A stretch of 64,000 nt of DNA from Streptomyces gobiensis (lineage in GTDB: Bacteria > Actinomycetota > Actinomycetes > Streptomycetales > Streptomycetaceae), in assembly GCF_021216675.1 (NCBI RefSeq), contig NZ_CP086120.1, forward strand, positions 5,082,501 to 5,146,500, given 5' to 3'. Shown here one piece after another: positions 57,481-64,000 of the stretch. The stretch's first letter is position 1. Each line of letters opens with the position of its first letter. The position numbers and the translations under genes are program-made. The notes under the pieces were generated by a model that saw only the letters and a program-made list of their open reading frames with translations, ran no database searches and was not told where the DNA came from.

Positions 57481-59283
57481 TCAGTCCTCGAACCAGGACT
57501 GGGTGGACAGCTCGGGGCGTTTGCCCTGCTCAACCCGGGCGATGGTCTCGGCGCTCGAGATCAGTCCGACATGGCTGAGCCCCTGGGGGAAATTGCCCAG
57601 CATTGACCCGTTGACCGGGTCGATCTGCTCGGAGAGCAGGCCCAGCGGGCTGGCGTATGAGCAGACCCGCTCGAAGAGCTCACCCGCCTCATCCATCCGG
57701 CACTGCCCGACCAGATTGTCCACCAGCCAGAAGCTGCACAGTACGAAGGCCCCCTCGGGCTCACCGATACCGTCCGCGGTCTCCTCGGGCAGATAGCGGT
57801 ACAGCAGGCCACCGCCCGCGTCGAGCTGTTTGGCGATCGCGTCGGCGGAGGCCACCATGCGGGGGTGGTCGGCGGCCACCACCCGTCGCAGCGGCAGCGC
57901 CAGTACGGAGGCGTCCAGCGCCCCCCTGCCGCCGAGCTGTCCGCCCAGTGCTCCGGACCGCTCGTTCCAGGCGTCGCGGAGGATACGGTCCCTGATCCGC
58001 TCGGCCTGTGCCGCCCAGCCCTCTGGGTCTCCCGGCAGTTGGAGGCGGCGGGCCAGCCGCGCCGCCCGGTCCAGCGCGACCTGGCACATCGCCACTGAGT
58101 AGGTGAAGGGCTGAGCCTTCGCACGGACCTCCCAGATGCCGTGATCGGGCCGGTCCCAGAGCGTACGCGCCTGTTCGGCCAGCGCCGTCAGCCGCTCCCA
58201 CAGCGCGGGCCGGATCTCACCGCCGAGGGCGGCCCATTGGAACGCACAGTCGAGGATCTCCCCGAAGACATCGTGCTGCCGCTGCCGGGCGGCGCCGTTC
58301 CCCCAGCGCACCGGCACCGAACCCCGGTAGCCGGACAGCTTGCTGTCGATCACCTCCGGCGGTGGCTCCTCGCCCGCGATGTCGTACAGCACACGGGGGA
58401 TGGGGTGGCGTTCGGTCGCGCTGAGCACCCAGTCCAGAAAGCCGGCGGCCTCGTAGGCGAGGCCGAGCCGCCGTAGCGCGAAGACGGAGAAGGCCGCGTC
58501 GCGGATCCAGGAGTAGCGGTAGTCCCAGTTGCGGCTGCCGCCGATGTGCTCCGGAAGCGAGGAGGTGGGAGCGGCCACGATGGCGCCGTTCTCGACATGG
58601 TCCAGCAGCTTCAGGGTGATGGCGGAGCGGCGGACCAGGTCCGCCCGCGGCAGATCGTTCTTGACCTCCGCCGCCCAGTCGCGCCAGATCCGCAGGGTCT
58701 CCTCGATCCGGTCATCGGCGGCGGGGCCCGGCTCGGGCCCCGCCGCACCATCCCAGTCGAGGATGAGATGCAGCTCCTCGCCCTGCCGCAGTGGCACGGT
58801 GGTCTCCGATCCGGTCAGCGGCCGTGAGGCGCGCACCCGCAGGGGCGTGTGTTCCACGCCCTCGCGTGGCCGCACGACCACCCGGAGATCGACATCGCCG
58901 TGCGTCACACGGGCCCGGCGCACCAGCGCACCCTCGGCCGCCGGCTCGTCGTGCTGCAGACGTGCCCCGGAGCGCAGCAGGAAGGCATCGGTCACCTCCA
59001 CCACACCGCTGTCCGTGTGCATCTGTGTCACCAGGACGCCGGTGTCTTTGAGATAGCTCTGGGCGCTGAGCCGCAGCCCAGCCGGGACCAGCCGGAGCTC
59101 ACCACCGTGCCGCTGGTCAAGGAGCCCGCAGAACAGCGGCGGATCGTCAAAGCGGGGAACGCACATGAAACCCACTGAGCCGTCCCGCCCGATCAGAGCG
59201 CAGCCACGGCCGTCCCCGACCAGACCGTGGTCCTCGATCGGCGGGTATCCCTGGTGTGCGGTGAGGGGTCGCGGTGCAGTCAT
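57481..59283 (-). CDS. GH15-family glycoside hydrolase (glucoamylase/trehalase-like)
   Basis: 600 residues from ATG 59283. The N-terminal beta-domain starts IEDHGLVGDGRGCALIGRDG and the (alpha/alpha)6 barrel begins with GSRNWDYRYSWIRDAAFSVF (residues about 270-290), the GH15 hallmark. The C-terminal SEQIDPVNG and LGNFPQGLSHVGLIS are typical. The family includes mycobacterial trehalases and glucoamylase-like enzymes. No signal peptide, so it acts in the cytoplasm, perhaps on trehalose. In operon with a G6PDH-like gene, it could channel released glucose into the pentose phosphate pathway. Confidence 0.88.
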   Translation of the reverse strand: MTAPRPLTAHQGYPPIEDHGLVGDGRGCALIGRDGSVGFMCVPRFDDPPLFCGLLDQRHGGELRLVPAGLRLSAQSYLKDTGVLVTQMHTDSGVVEVTDAFLLRSGARLQHDEPAAEGALVRRARVTHGDVDLRVVVRPREGVEHTPLRVRASRPLTGSETTVPLRQGEELHLILDWDGAAGPEPGPAADDRIEETLRIWRDWAAEVKNDLPRADLVRRSAITLKLLDHVENGAIVAAPTSSLPEHIGGSRNWDYRYSWIRDAAFSVFALRRLGLAYEAAGFLDWVLSATERHPIPRVLYDIAGEEPPPEVIDSKLSGYRGSVPVRWGNGAARQRQHDVFGEILDCAFQWAALGGEIRPALWERLTALAEQARTLWDRPDHGIWEVRAKAQPFTYSVAMCQVALDRAARLARRLQLPGDPEGWAAQAERIRDRILRDAWNERSGALGGQLGGRGALDASVLALPLRRVVAADHPRMVASADAIAKQLDAGGGLLYRYLPEETADGIGEPEGAFVLCSFWLVDNLVGQCRMDEAGELFERVCSYASPLGLLSEQIDPVNGSMLGNFPQGLSHVGLISSAETIARVEQGKRPELSTQSWFED

Positions 59284-59449
59284 GCGCGCCGGGTACCCGA
59301 TCCCCGCCGCTCTACGGCTGCCGGGTTTCCGGCCGGCGAGCCGGGCGGCCGCCACGCTGGGACCGCACCCCACCGCGTTGAGTCCTGCTGTGACGGATGA
59401 TCGACCCGCTACCCGTACGGCGAGGAGTGCTCATGAGGCGGAGGTCGCG

Positions 59450-59686
59450 GTGGCAGAACATCCAGTGATCGGATATCTCATCTGGGCGGTTCTCTTCGCC
59501 GCCCTGTTCATCTGGGAAGGCTTCGGCCTCGCACGGGCCGGCGAGGCCTACCCCACCCTCAGTGACGCCCTGCGCGCGGTGATGCGCTATCCGGTGGCGC
59601 GATGGGTGCTGTTCGGGTTGTGGCTGTGGTTCGGCTGGCACACCTTCGTCCGTGGCTGGCACTTCCTGCTCCGGGACCCGCAGTGA
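59450..59686 (+). CDS. DUF6186 small membrane protein
   Basis: 78 residues from GTG 59450, with GGAGG 5 bp upstream. Two transmembrane helices (about 6-25 and 52-68), linked by a polar loop (EGFGLARAGEAYPTLSDALR) and ending WHTFVRGWHFLLRDPQ. This matches the DUF6186 family, found next to DUF6256 genes in Streptomyces. The stop overlaps the next ATG. The function is unknown. Confidence 0.8.
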   Translation: MAEHPVIGYLIWAVLFAALFIWEGFGLARAGEAYPTLSDALRAVMRYPVARWVLFGLWLWFGWHTFVRGWHFLLRDPQ

Positions 59687-60081
59687 TGCCCCTCGCGCAG
59701 AACATCTCGACCATGCTGGTCGGCTATCTGCTGGTCATGGGAATCCTCGGCCTCGGCCTGCGCATCCTGAGCCGGTACCCGGACGAACGCGGGCGGCTGG
59801 CCCGCACCGCGGGCAGAGGCGTGAGTCGGGGCTGGGCCGGGCTGATCCGCCAGGTCGTCGGCACCGCCGTGGGCGGCTACGTGCTGTTGATGATCGTGCT
59901 GGTCGGCCACTACTTCGGCATCGCACATCTATTCGGTGTGGCGCACCTGAACGGTCGAGTGGTGGCGAGCGCGGTCACCGGTTGCGCCGTGCTCGTGGCG
60001 GTCGTGCTGCCGGTGTTCTTCATCGCGTCATGGCTGGTCGAGTGGCGGCGGCGCGGGCGGGGGCACGGTGCTGGGCGCTAG
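59686..60081 (+). CDS. DUF6256 membrane protein
   Basis: 131 residues, start ATG overlapping the DUF6186 stop (TGATG). Three or four hydrophobic segments (LVGYLLVMGILGLGLRIL, VVGTAVGGYVLLMIVLV, VASAVTGCAVLVAVVLPVFF) with a basic C-terminus. The TAG stop codon lies at the left border of the MITE-like element; removing the element would restore TAG, so the insertion does not change the protein. The function is unknown. Confidence 0.8.
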   Translation: MPLAQNISTMLVGYLLVMGILGLGLRILSRYPDERGRLARTAGRGVSRGWAGLIRQVVGTAVGGYVLLMIVLVGHYFGIAHLFGVAHLNGRVVASAVTGCAVLVAVVLPVFFIASWLVEWRRRGRGHGAGR

Positions 60082-60242
60082 GGGGTGTCCGGTGGATCTC
60101 CGCGGCGTCGCGACGCCTGGCACGCACGCTCGCTGCGTTGTCGTCGGTCGCCAACCAACCAGGTTGGCTTCCTCCTCCGCCTTGCGATCGCACGCACCAG
60201 ACGCCGCTCCTTCTTCCACGGAGATCCACCGGACACCCCCTA
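60079..60242. mobile_element. MITE-like element with 25-bp terminal inverted repeats
   Basis: A ~160-bp element (60081-60240) has perfect 23-bp or longer inverted ends: 60078-60102 pairs with 60219-60243, starting GGGGGTGTCCGGTGG. It is flanked on both sides by TA, the target duplication expected for IS630/Tc1-mariner-type transposases. There is no coding capacity. The interior carries further imperfect complementarity (GGCGTC and GTGCGTGCG-like segments), so it can fold as one long hairpin and may double as a terminator for the DUF6256 gene. Confidence 0.82.
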
Positions 60243-60388
60243 GCTCAGCCCGTAGTCCTGCTGTTCACGGGTGGCCGCAGTGCGCCATGGGCCCCTCCTG
60301 TACTGGGAGTTGTAACAAAGTCATTGAGTTAGTCTCTGTGTATCCGCCGCTGTGTGGTTCAGTGGACGGGCGAGCAGGGGAGGGGCCG

Positions 60389-61030
60389 ATGGCCGTGCAG
60401 GACAAGAGAGCGAGACCGGACGCGTCGCTGTTCGACCGTGCGCTGGCACCGGCTCCGCCCGAGGACGCGCTGCGGGAGAAGATCCTGGACGCCGCCCGTG
60501 AGCAGTTCATGACCTTCGGACTACGCCGCTCGACCGTCGACGATGTGGCCAAGCGGGCCCGGGTGTCCCGGGTGACCGTGTACCGGCGGATCGGCAACAA
60601 GGACCAGCTGGTGCAGGAGTGCCTGCTGCGCGAGTACCGCCGCTTTGTGACCGAGGTCGACGAGGCCGTGAGCGCACTGCCGACCATGGAGGAGCGGATG
60701 GTGGAGGGCTTTGTGGTTCTCCTGCGGCATATCCGCGACCATCCGCTCATTGGCGGTCTGATGCGGCTGGAGCCAGAGCTGATGCTCCCGTATCTGACCG
60801 TTGACAGCGGACCGTCGTTTCTGGCGATGCGCGAGTATCTTGCCGCACGGTTGCGGCACGCCCAGCGGACCGAGGGCAGACCGGACCGTGACCCGACGCC
60901 GGTAGCTGAGCTGATGGTGCGGATCACGGTGTCTTTTCTGCTGAACCCGGTCAGCTGCTTCGAGCTGGACGACGACGACCAGTCAAGAACCTTCGTCCGC
61001 CGCTACCTGGTCCCCCTACTGGACAGCTGA
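60389..61030 (+). CDS. TetR-family transcriptional regulator
   Basis: 213 residues from ATG 60389 (AGGGG upstream). TetR DNA-binding domain about residues 25-75: REKILDAAREQFMTFGLRRS, TVDDVAKRARVSRVTVYRRI and GNKDQLVQECLLREY. The ligand-binding C-terminus is hydrophobic and ends DDDDQSRTFVRRYLVP. It faces the aldehyde dehydrogenase/MpaB operon across a repeat block (convergent), so it probably regulates that operon or its own promoter. Between MITE and start (60243-60388) a short promoter region is present. Confidence 0.88.
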   Translation: MAVQDKRARPDASLFDRALAPAPPEDALREKILDAAREQFMTFGLRRSTVDDVAKRARVSRVTVYRRIGNKDQLVQECLLREYRRFVTEVDEAVSALPTMEERMVEGFVVLLRHIRDHPLIGGLMRLEPELMLPYLTVDSGPSFLAMREYLAARLRHAQRTEGRPDRDPTPVAELMVRITVSFLLNPVSCFELDDDDQSRTFVRRYLVPLLDS

Positions 61031-61040
61031 CCCCGCCCAC

Positions 61041-61348
61041 CAGCGCGGGCTTACCGGCCCGCCCCGTTGCTGGGTGCGGCCCCCGCAATCACCCCGCTGC
61101 GGGGGTGCCATGGGTGGGTGTCCCCGATTCCCACCCCTTCCCGGAACCGGGGCTCCGCCCCGGGCCCCGGTTGTGTTTCGGATGCGGGTCGTGTTGTGGC
61201 CACCCTCCCCCAGCTAACTCCCCCAGACTCCGTCTGGGAGGTGCCCCCAGGAGGTGCCCCCACGCCCCAGCGGAACGACTGCCCACAAACACGGTGGGGG
61301 TCTGGGGGCGGCAGCCCCCAGTTACGGGAAGGGGCGGGATAGGGGAAA
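61041..61348. repeat. Modular GC-rich intergenic repeat, block D
   Basis: This lies between convergent TetR and aldehyde dehydrogenase genes. It carries the reverse of the GGTTCCGGGAAGGGGCGGG module (61133-61152 region), the palindromic CCCAGACTCCGTCTGGG (61223-61239) with GAGGTGCCCCCAGGAGG, and a GGGGGCGGCAGCCCCC hairpin with GTTACGGGAAGGGGCGGG at 61310-61340. No coding sense is evident. Confidence 0.8.
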
Positions 61349-61350
61349 CC

Positions 61351-62874
61351 CTAGAAGCGGGCGTGCAGGCGGCGGGCCAGCTCGATGGCCCGCGCAGCCC
61401 GCTCCCGGGGCGTGGCGAACGACGTGAGATCGGCATACGGGCTGAAGCGGCGCACCGTGATCGCACGGGGCGCCGCGAACGACCGCAGCCCCTCGGCACC
61501 GTGGATCCGGCCGTACCCCGACTCACCCGAGCCACCGAAGGGCAGGGACGGCACGGCGGCGAAGCCGAGGACGGAGTTCACCGACACCGCACCGGAGCGC
61601 AGCCGCTGGGCGGCCGCCAGACCGGTGCGCCCGGAACCGGTGAAGACCGCCGCCCCCAGCGCGTACGAGGAAGCGTTGGCGCGGTCGACCGCCTCGTCCA
61701 GATCGCGCACCGAATTCACCGCCACCACCGGTCCAAAGGTCTCCTCCCGCATGGCGGGGGAGTCCTCGGGGACATCCACCAGCACGATGGGGTGCACATA
61801 CGGGGCGCGTACCGACTCCGGTCCGCCCAGCGAGGCGTGGGCGCCCGCCGAGACCGCCTCCTTGAGGTGGTACTCGACCGTGCCCGGCTGGGAGGGGAGG
61901 GTGAGCGGCCCGTAGTCCGCCTCCCCGTCCGCACCGGTGCGCAGCGACCGGGCCCGCTGGACGATCCGCTCGCACAGCTCCTGGTGCACCGACTCGACGG
62001 CGTAGACCCGTTCAACACCCACACAGGTCTGTCCGGCGTTGGCCATCGCGCCCCAGACGATCGCCTCCGCCGCCTCCTCCAGGTCGGCGTCCGCCGCCAC
62101 CAGGACGGCATCCTTGCCGCCGCCCTCGGCCAGCATCGGGGTCAGCGTCTCGGCGCAGACCGCGGCGACCTTACGGGCGGTGGCGGGCGAGCCGGTGAAG
62201 GCGACCTTGTCCGCCCCGGACCGGGCCAGTGCCGACCCGGTGGGGCCCAGCCCGGTCACCGTACGCAGCAGCTCCGCGTGCTCGGGTACCGCCTCGGCGA
62301 AGATCCGGGCCAGCAGCAGCCCGGTGCCGGGGGTGAGCTCGGAGGGCTTGAAGACCACACCGTTGCCCGCGGCCAGCGCGTAACCGATCGAGCCCATCGG
62401 CGTGAACACCGGATAGTTCCACGGCCCGATCACGCCGATCACCCCCAGCGGGCGGTAGGCGAGCAGCGAGCGCTGGTGGACCGCGAGCAGGCCGGAGGGC
62501 ACGCGCCTGCGGCCCAGCACCCGACGGGCGTTGCGCGCGGCCCAGTCCAGATGCACTACGGCCAGCAGCACTTCAGCCCGTGCGTCGGGCAGGGGCTTGC
62601 CGGTCTCGTCGGCGATCATCCCGGCCACCTCATCGGTCCGCCGGGCCAGGGCGCGCTTCCAGGCCAGCAGCGCGGCACGCCGCCCGGACCAGCCCTTCGC
62701 CGCCCAGCCGGCGGTGGCGGTGCGGGCCTGGTCAACGGCCGCCTGGACCTCCCGGGCCCCGAACGCCCGGTATTCGCCGAGCTGTTCACCGGTACCGGGC
62801 GAGAAGCTGGCGAAGGTCTCTGCGGGTTCTGCGGGTTCTGCGGGTTCGGCCGGTTCTGCTGCTTCTGCGGTCAT
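61351..62874 (-). CDS. Aldehyde dehydrogenase family protein
   Basis: 507 residues from ATG 62874, overlapping the MpaB stop by 4 bp. N-terminal low-complexity AEPAEPAEPAEPAE (repeat described separately). ALDH motifs: GVIGPWNYPVFTPMGSI, FTGSPATARKVAA (NAD binding), LAEGGGKDAVLVA, GQTCVGVERVY with the catalytic Cys, and EETFGPVVAVNSV. This is a succinate-semialdehyde/lignostilbene-like dehydrogenase with the usual length. It probably oxidises an aldehyde made by the coupled MpaB oxygenase. Confidence 0.9.
   Translation of the reverse strand: MTAEAAEPAEPAEPAEPAETFASFSPGTGEQLGEYRAFGAREVQAAVDQARTATAGWAAKGWSGRRAALLAWKRALARRTDEVAGMIADETGKPLPDARAEVLLAVVHLDWAARNARRVLGRRRVPSGLLAVHQRSLLAYRPLGVIGVIGPWNYPVFTPMGSIGYALAAGNGVVFKPSELTPGTGLLLARIFAEAVPEHAELLRTVTGLGPTGSALARSGADKVAFTGSPATARKVAAVCAETLTPMLAEGGGKDAVLVAADADLEEAAEAIVWGAMANAGQTCVGVERVYAVESVHQELCERIVQRARSLRTGADGEADYGPLTLPSQPGTVEYHLKEAVSAGAHASLGGPESVRAPYVHPIVLVDVPEDSPAMREETFGPVVAVNSVRDLDEAVDRANASSYALGAAVFTGSGRTGLAAAQRLRSGAVSVNSVLGFAAVPSLPFGGSGESGYGRIHGAEGLRSFAAPRAITVRRFSPYADLTSFATPRERAARAIELARRLHARF
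62820..62866 (-). repeat. In-frame 9-bp repeat encoding the AEP tract of the aldehyde dehydrogenase
   Basis: Units related to TCTGCGGGT (plus sense) occur four to five times and encode Ala-Glu-Pro. Slippage would alter the length of a flexible N-terminal tail without changing the frame. Confidence 0.75.
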
Positions 62875-63752
62875 GCGGGCTCCTCGCAGGGAAGTGGCTT
62901 CAGCGGACGGTTGTGGGCCCAGGCCGGACCGAGGTCGTCCAGGGTGTAGCCGAAGGGGTACGACCTGGCCTTGACCGGCGACGGGCACCACTTCGGGCGG
63001 GCCGGTCCGAGTCGTACCAGGGTGGAACGGGTACGGATGGTGCCCTCGGCCAGCTTCCGTACCCACTCTGGCTGGAGCGGGAAACCGAGGGCGCGCAGCA
63101 GGGGCTCATCCAGCAGGGCGAGCGAGAGCCGGGCGGCCAGCGGGCGCAGCGGCGCCGGATACCAGCTGGCCATGGTCCGGAAGGTCGCGGTGGCCACCCG
63201 GCGGTTGGCCGGATCGTAGGCGAACATCTCCGCCTCGTAGTCATCGAGCAGCTTCTCGAATCCGGCGTAGTCGCGCGGCGCGCCCTCGATGCCCATCATC
63301 TCGGCCAGCCGATGGCCGACCAGGGCGAGCGTACGCACCTCGTTGGTGCACAGCGGGCGCCAGCCGAACCGGTCGATCCACCGTTTGGGGCCGACGACCG
63401 TGGTGGCGAGAACATATAGATAGTCCTCGTTGGGAATCTGGTACTTCCCGTGAATCCGGTTGAGATGGCGGGCGGCGGCCTTGGCGCGCTCGGAGTGGAA
63501 GCCCTCGGCGGCCATCTCATGACCGATCAGCACGGTGTCGTCGTAGCGCTTCTGCCCCGCCTTCTCAAATTCCTGGGTGCGGTCCAGAAGCCGGGAGATC
63601 CGGGGCACGCCATAGTCGCGCAGAAAGGCGATGCTCACTCCCTGGGCGTAGTCCCAGGGGAATTCATAGCGGGTGATCCACTGGAAGATCTGGTCGAGGT
63701 CGCGCTCCGGATCCATCTGGCGGATCTTCCTCAGGCGGCTGTAGCGGCCCAT
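62871..63752 (-). CDS. Oxygenase MpaB family protein (DUF2236)
   Basis: 293 residues. MpaB/Lcp-type (DUF2236) family features: RYEFPWDYAQGVSIAFL, YDDTVLIGHEMAAEGFHSER, LNRIHGKYQIPNEDYLYVL and FGWRPLCTNEVRTLAL. Members bind heme through conserved His and Arg residues in these segments; fungal MpaB cleaves a farnesyl chain and rubber-clearing Lcp is related. Here it is coupled to an aldehyde dehydrogenase by a 4-bp overlap, so oxidative cleavage followed by aldehyde oxidation is likely. The substrate is unknown. Confidence 0.85.
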   Translation of the reverse strand: MGRYSRLRKIRQMDPERDLDQIFQWITRYEFPWDYAQGVSIAFLRDYGVPRISRLLDRTQEFEKAGQKRYDDTVLIGHEMAAEGFHSERAKAAARHLNRIHGKYQIPNEDYLYVLATTVVGPKRWIDRFGWRPLCTNEVRTLALVGHRLAEMMGIEGAPRDYAGFEKLLDDYEAEMFAYDPANRRVATATFRTMASWYPAPLRPLAARLSLALLDEPLLRALGFPLQPEWVRKLAEGTIRTRSTLVRLGPARPKWCPSPVKARSYPFGYTLDDLGPAWAHNRPLKPLPCEEPA

Positions 63753-63771
63753 ACGGCTCTGCTCTCCTCTC

Positions 63772-64000
63772 TCAGGGGTCGATCCGGGTCTTCAGATCGC
63801 GGTAGCGCACATCTGCGGTATCGACAAGAACCTGACCCGCCTCAACCGGCTCCAGGCTCAGCTTCGGCAGCCGCACGGCGACCGGCAGATTGGCCGGGAT
63901 GACGTCCGCGCCGATACAGATACGCGGGGTCTTCACCTTGAGTCCCGGGATTTCGATGGAGCCGCGCAGATAGGTCGCGTAGACATCGACATCGCGGATG
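63772..64000 (-). CDS. Hypothetical protein, N-terminus beyond window
   Basis: The last 75 codons of a gene transcribed toward MpaB, ending 19 bp before it. The visible part (YATYLRGSIEIPGLKVKTP, ANLPVAVRLPKLSLEPVEAG) has a beta-rich, conserved look and no known catalytic motif. The close spacing suggests it is the first gene of the MpaB-aldehyde dehydrogenase operon. I do not recognise the family. Confidence 0.65.
   Translation of the reverse strand, partial: IRDVDVYATYLRGSIEIPGLKVKTPRICIGADVIPANLPVAVRLPKLSLEPVEAGQVLVDTADVRYRDLKTRIDP

Noticed and set aside
1..64000. tRNA, rRNA, riboswitch or replication origin
   Set aside because: No cloverleaf with CCA-like end, rRNA stretch, known riboswitch core or DnaA-box cluster was recognised in any gap; a covariance search would settle it.

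Overview
The window looks like Streptomyces chromosome. Coding sequence is very GC-rich with strong third-position bias, and several gene sets are typical of that genus: a cvnABCD 'conservon' with a CYP157-type P450, a DUF5753/XRE regulator with tiny partner genes, the DUF6186/DUF6256 pair, ECF sigma factors with membrane extensions, and F420-dependent (LLM) oxidoreductases. No tRNA, rRNA, CRISPR array, replication origin or complete insertion sequence was seen. One MITE-like element and a family of modular intergenic repeats are present.

Layout. 1-1.4 kb: XRE/DUF5753 regulator and three small genes. 1.4-4.8 kb: PTS-type dihydroxyacetone kinase (dhaKL, dhaM, dedicated HPr) with an IclR regulator and two matching operator palindromes. 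4.8-12.3 kb: polyol locus (2-hydroxyacid dehydrogenase, histidine phosphatase, two FGGY kinases, DeoR regulator, polyol permease), closed by strong hairpin terminators. 12.4-19.9 kb: housekeeping and stress genes (holin-like, DUF3618, DUF4235, YihY, VOC proteins, a second MurE-type ligase, a DEAD-box helicase with a complex 5' leader). 20.4-27.8 kb: the most unusual stretch. One full-length and two degenerate paralogues of a membrane-anchored ECF sigma factor (ECF52-like) surround a PucR-type regulator, next to a two-gene operon for a SAM methyltransferase and a class I terpene synthase, probably making a methylated (non-canonical) terpene.

28-41 kb: Zur-controlled COG0523 GTPase, secreted protein, universal stress protein, conservon plus P450 lacking the ExxR motif, ferredoxin, Fpg/Nei glycosylase, a DM13 gene remnant, and an ornithine-lipid-like acyltransferase pair. 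41-60 kb: DUF1707, DUF2332, endonuclease V, enoyl-reductase-like and MmcQ/YjbR genes. These are followed by a five-gene operon for methyl-branched acyl-CoA beta-oxidation (AMACR-type racemase, LLM oxidoreductase, acyl-CoA dehydrogenase, thiolase, FadB-type enzyme), a MerR/acyl-CoA synthetase pair, and a G6PDH/GH15 pair. 60-64 kb: MITE, TetR regulator, aldehyde dehydrogenase, MpaB-type oxygenase and a partial gene.

The five modular GC-rich repeat blocks (27.8, 41.0, 45.5, 51.0 and 61.0 kb) fill gene-free gaps only. Many genes overlap by 4 bp (ATGA/GTGA), which defines operons clearly. Functions are read from motifs and family knowledge; no database search was possible.
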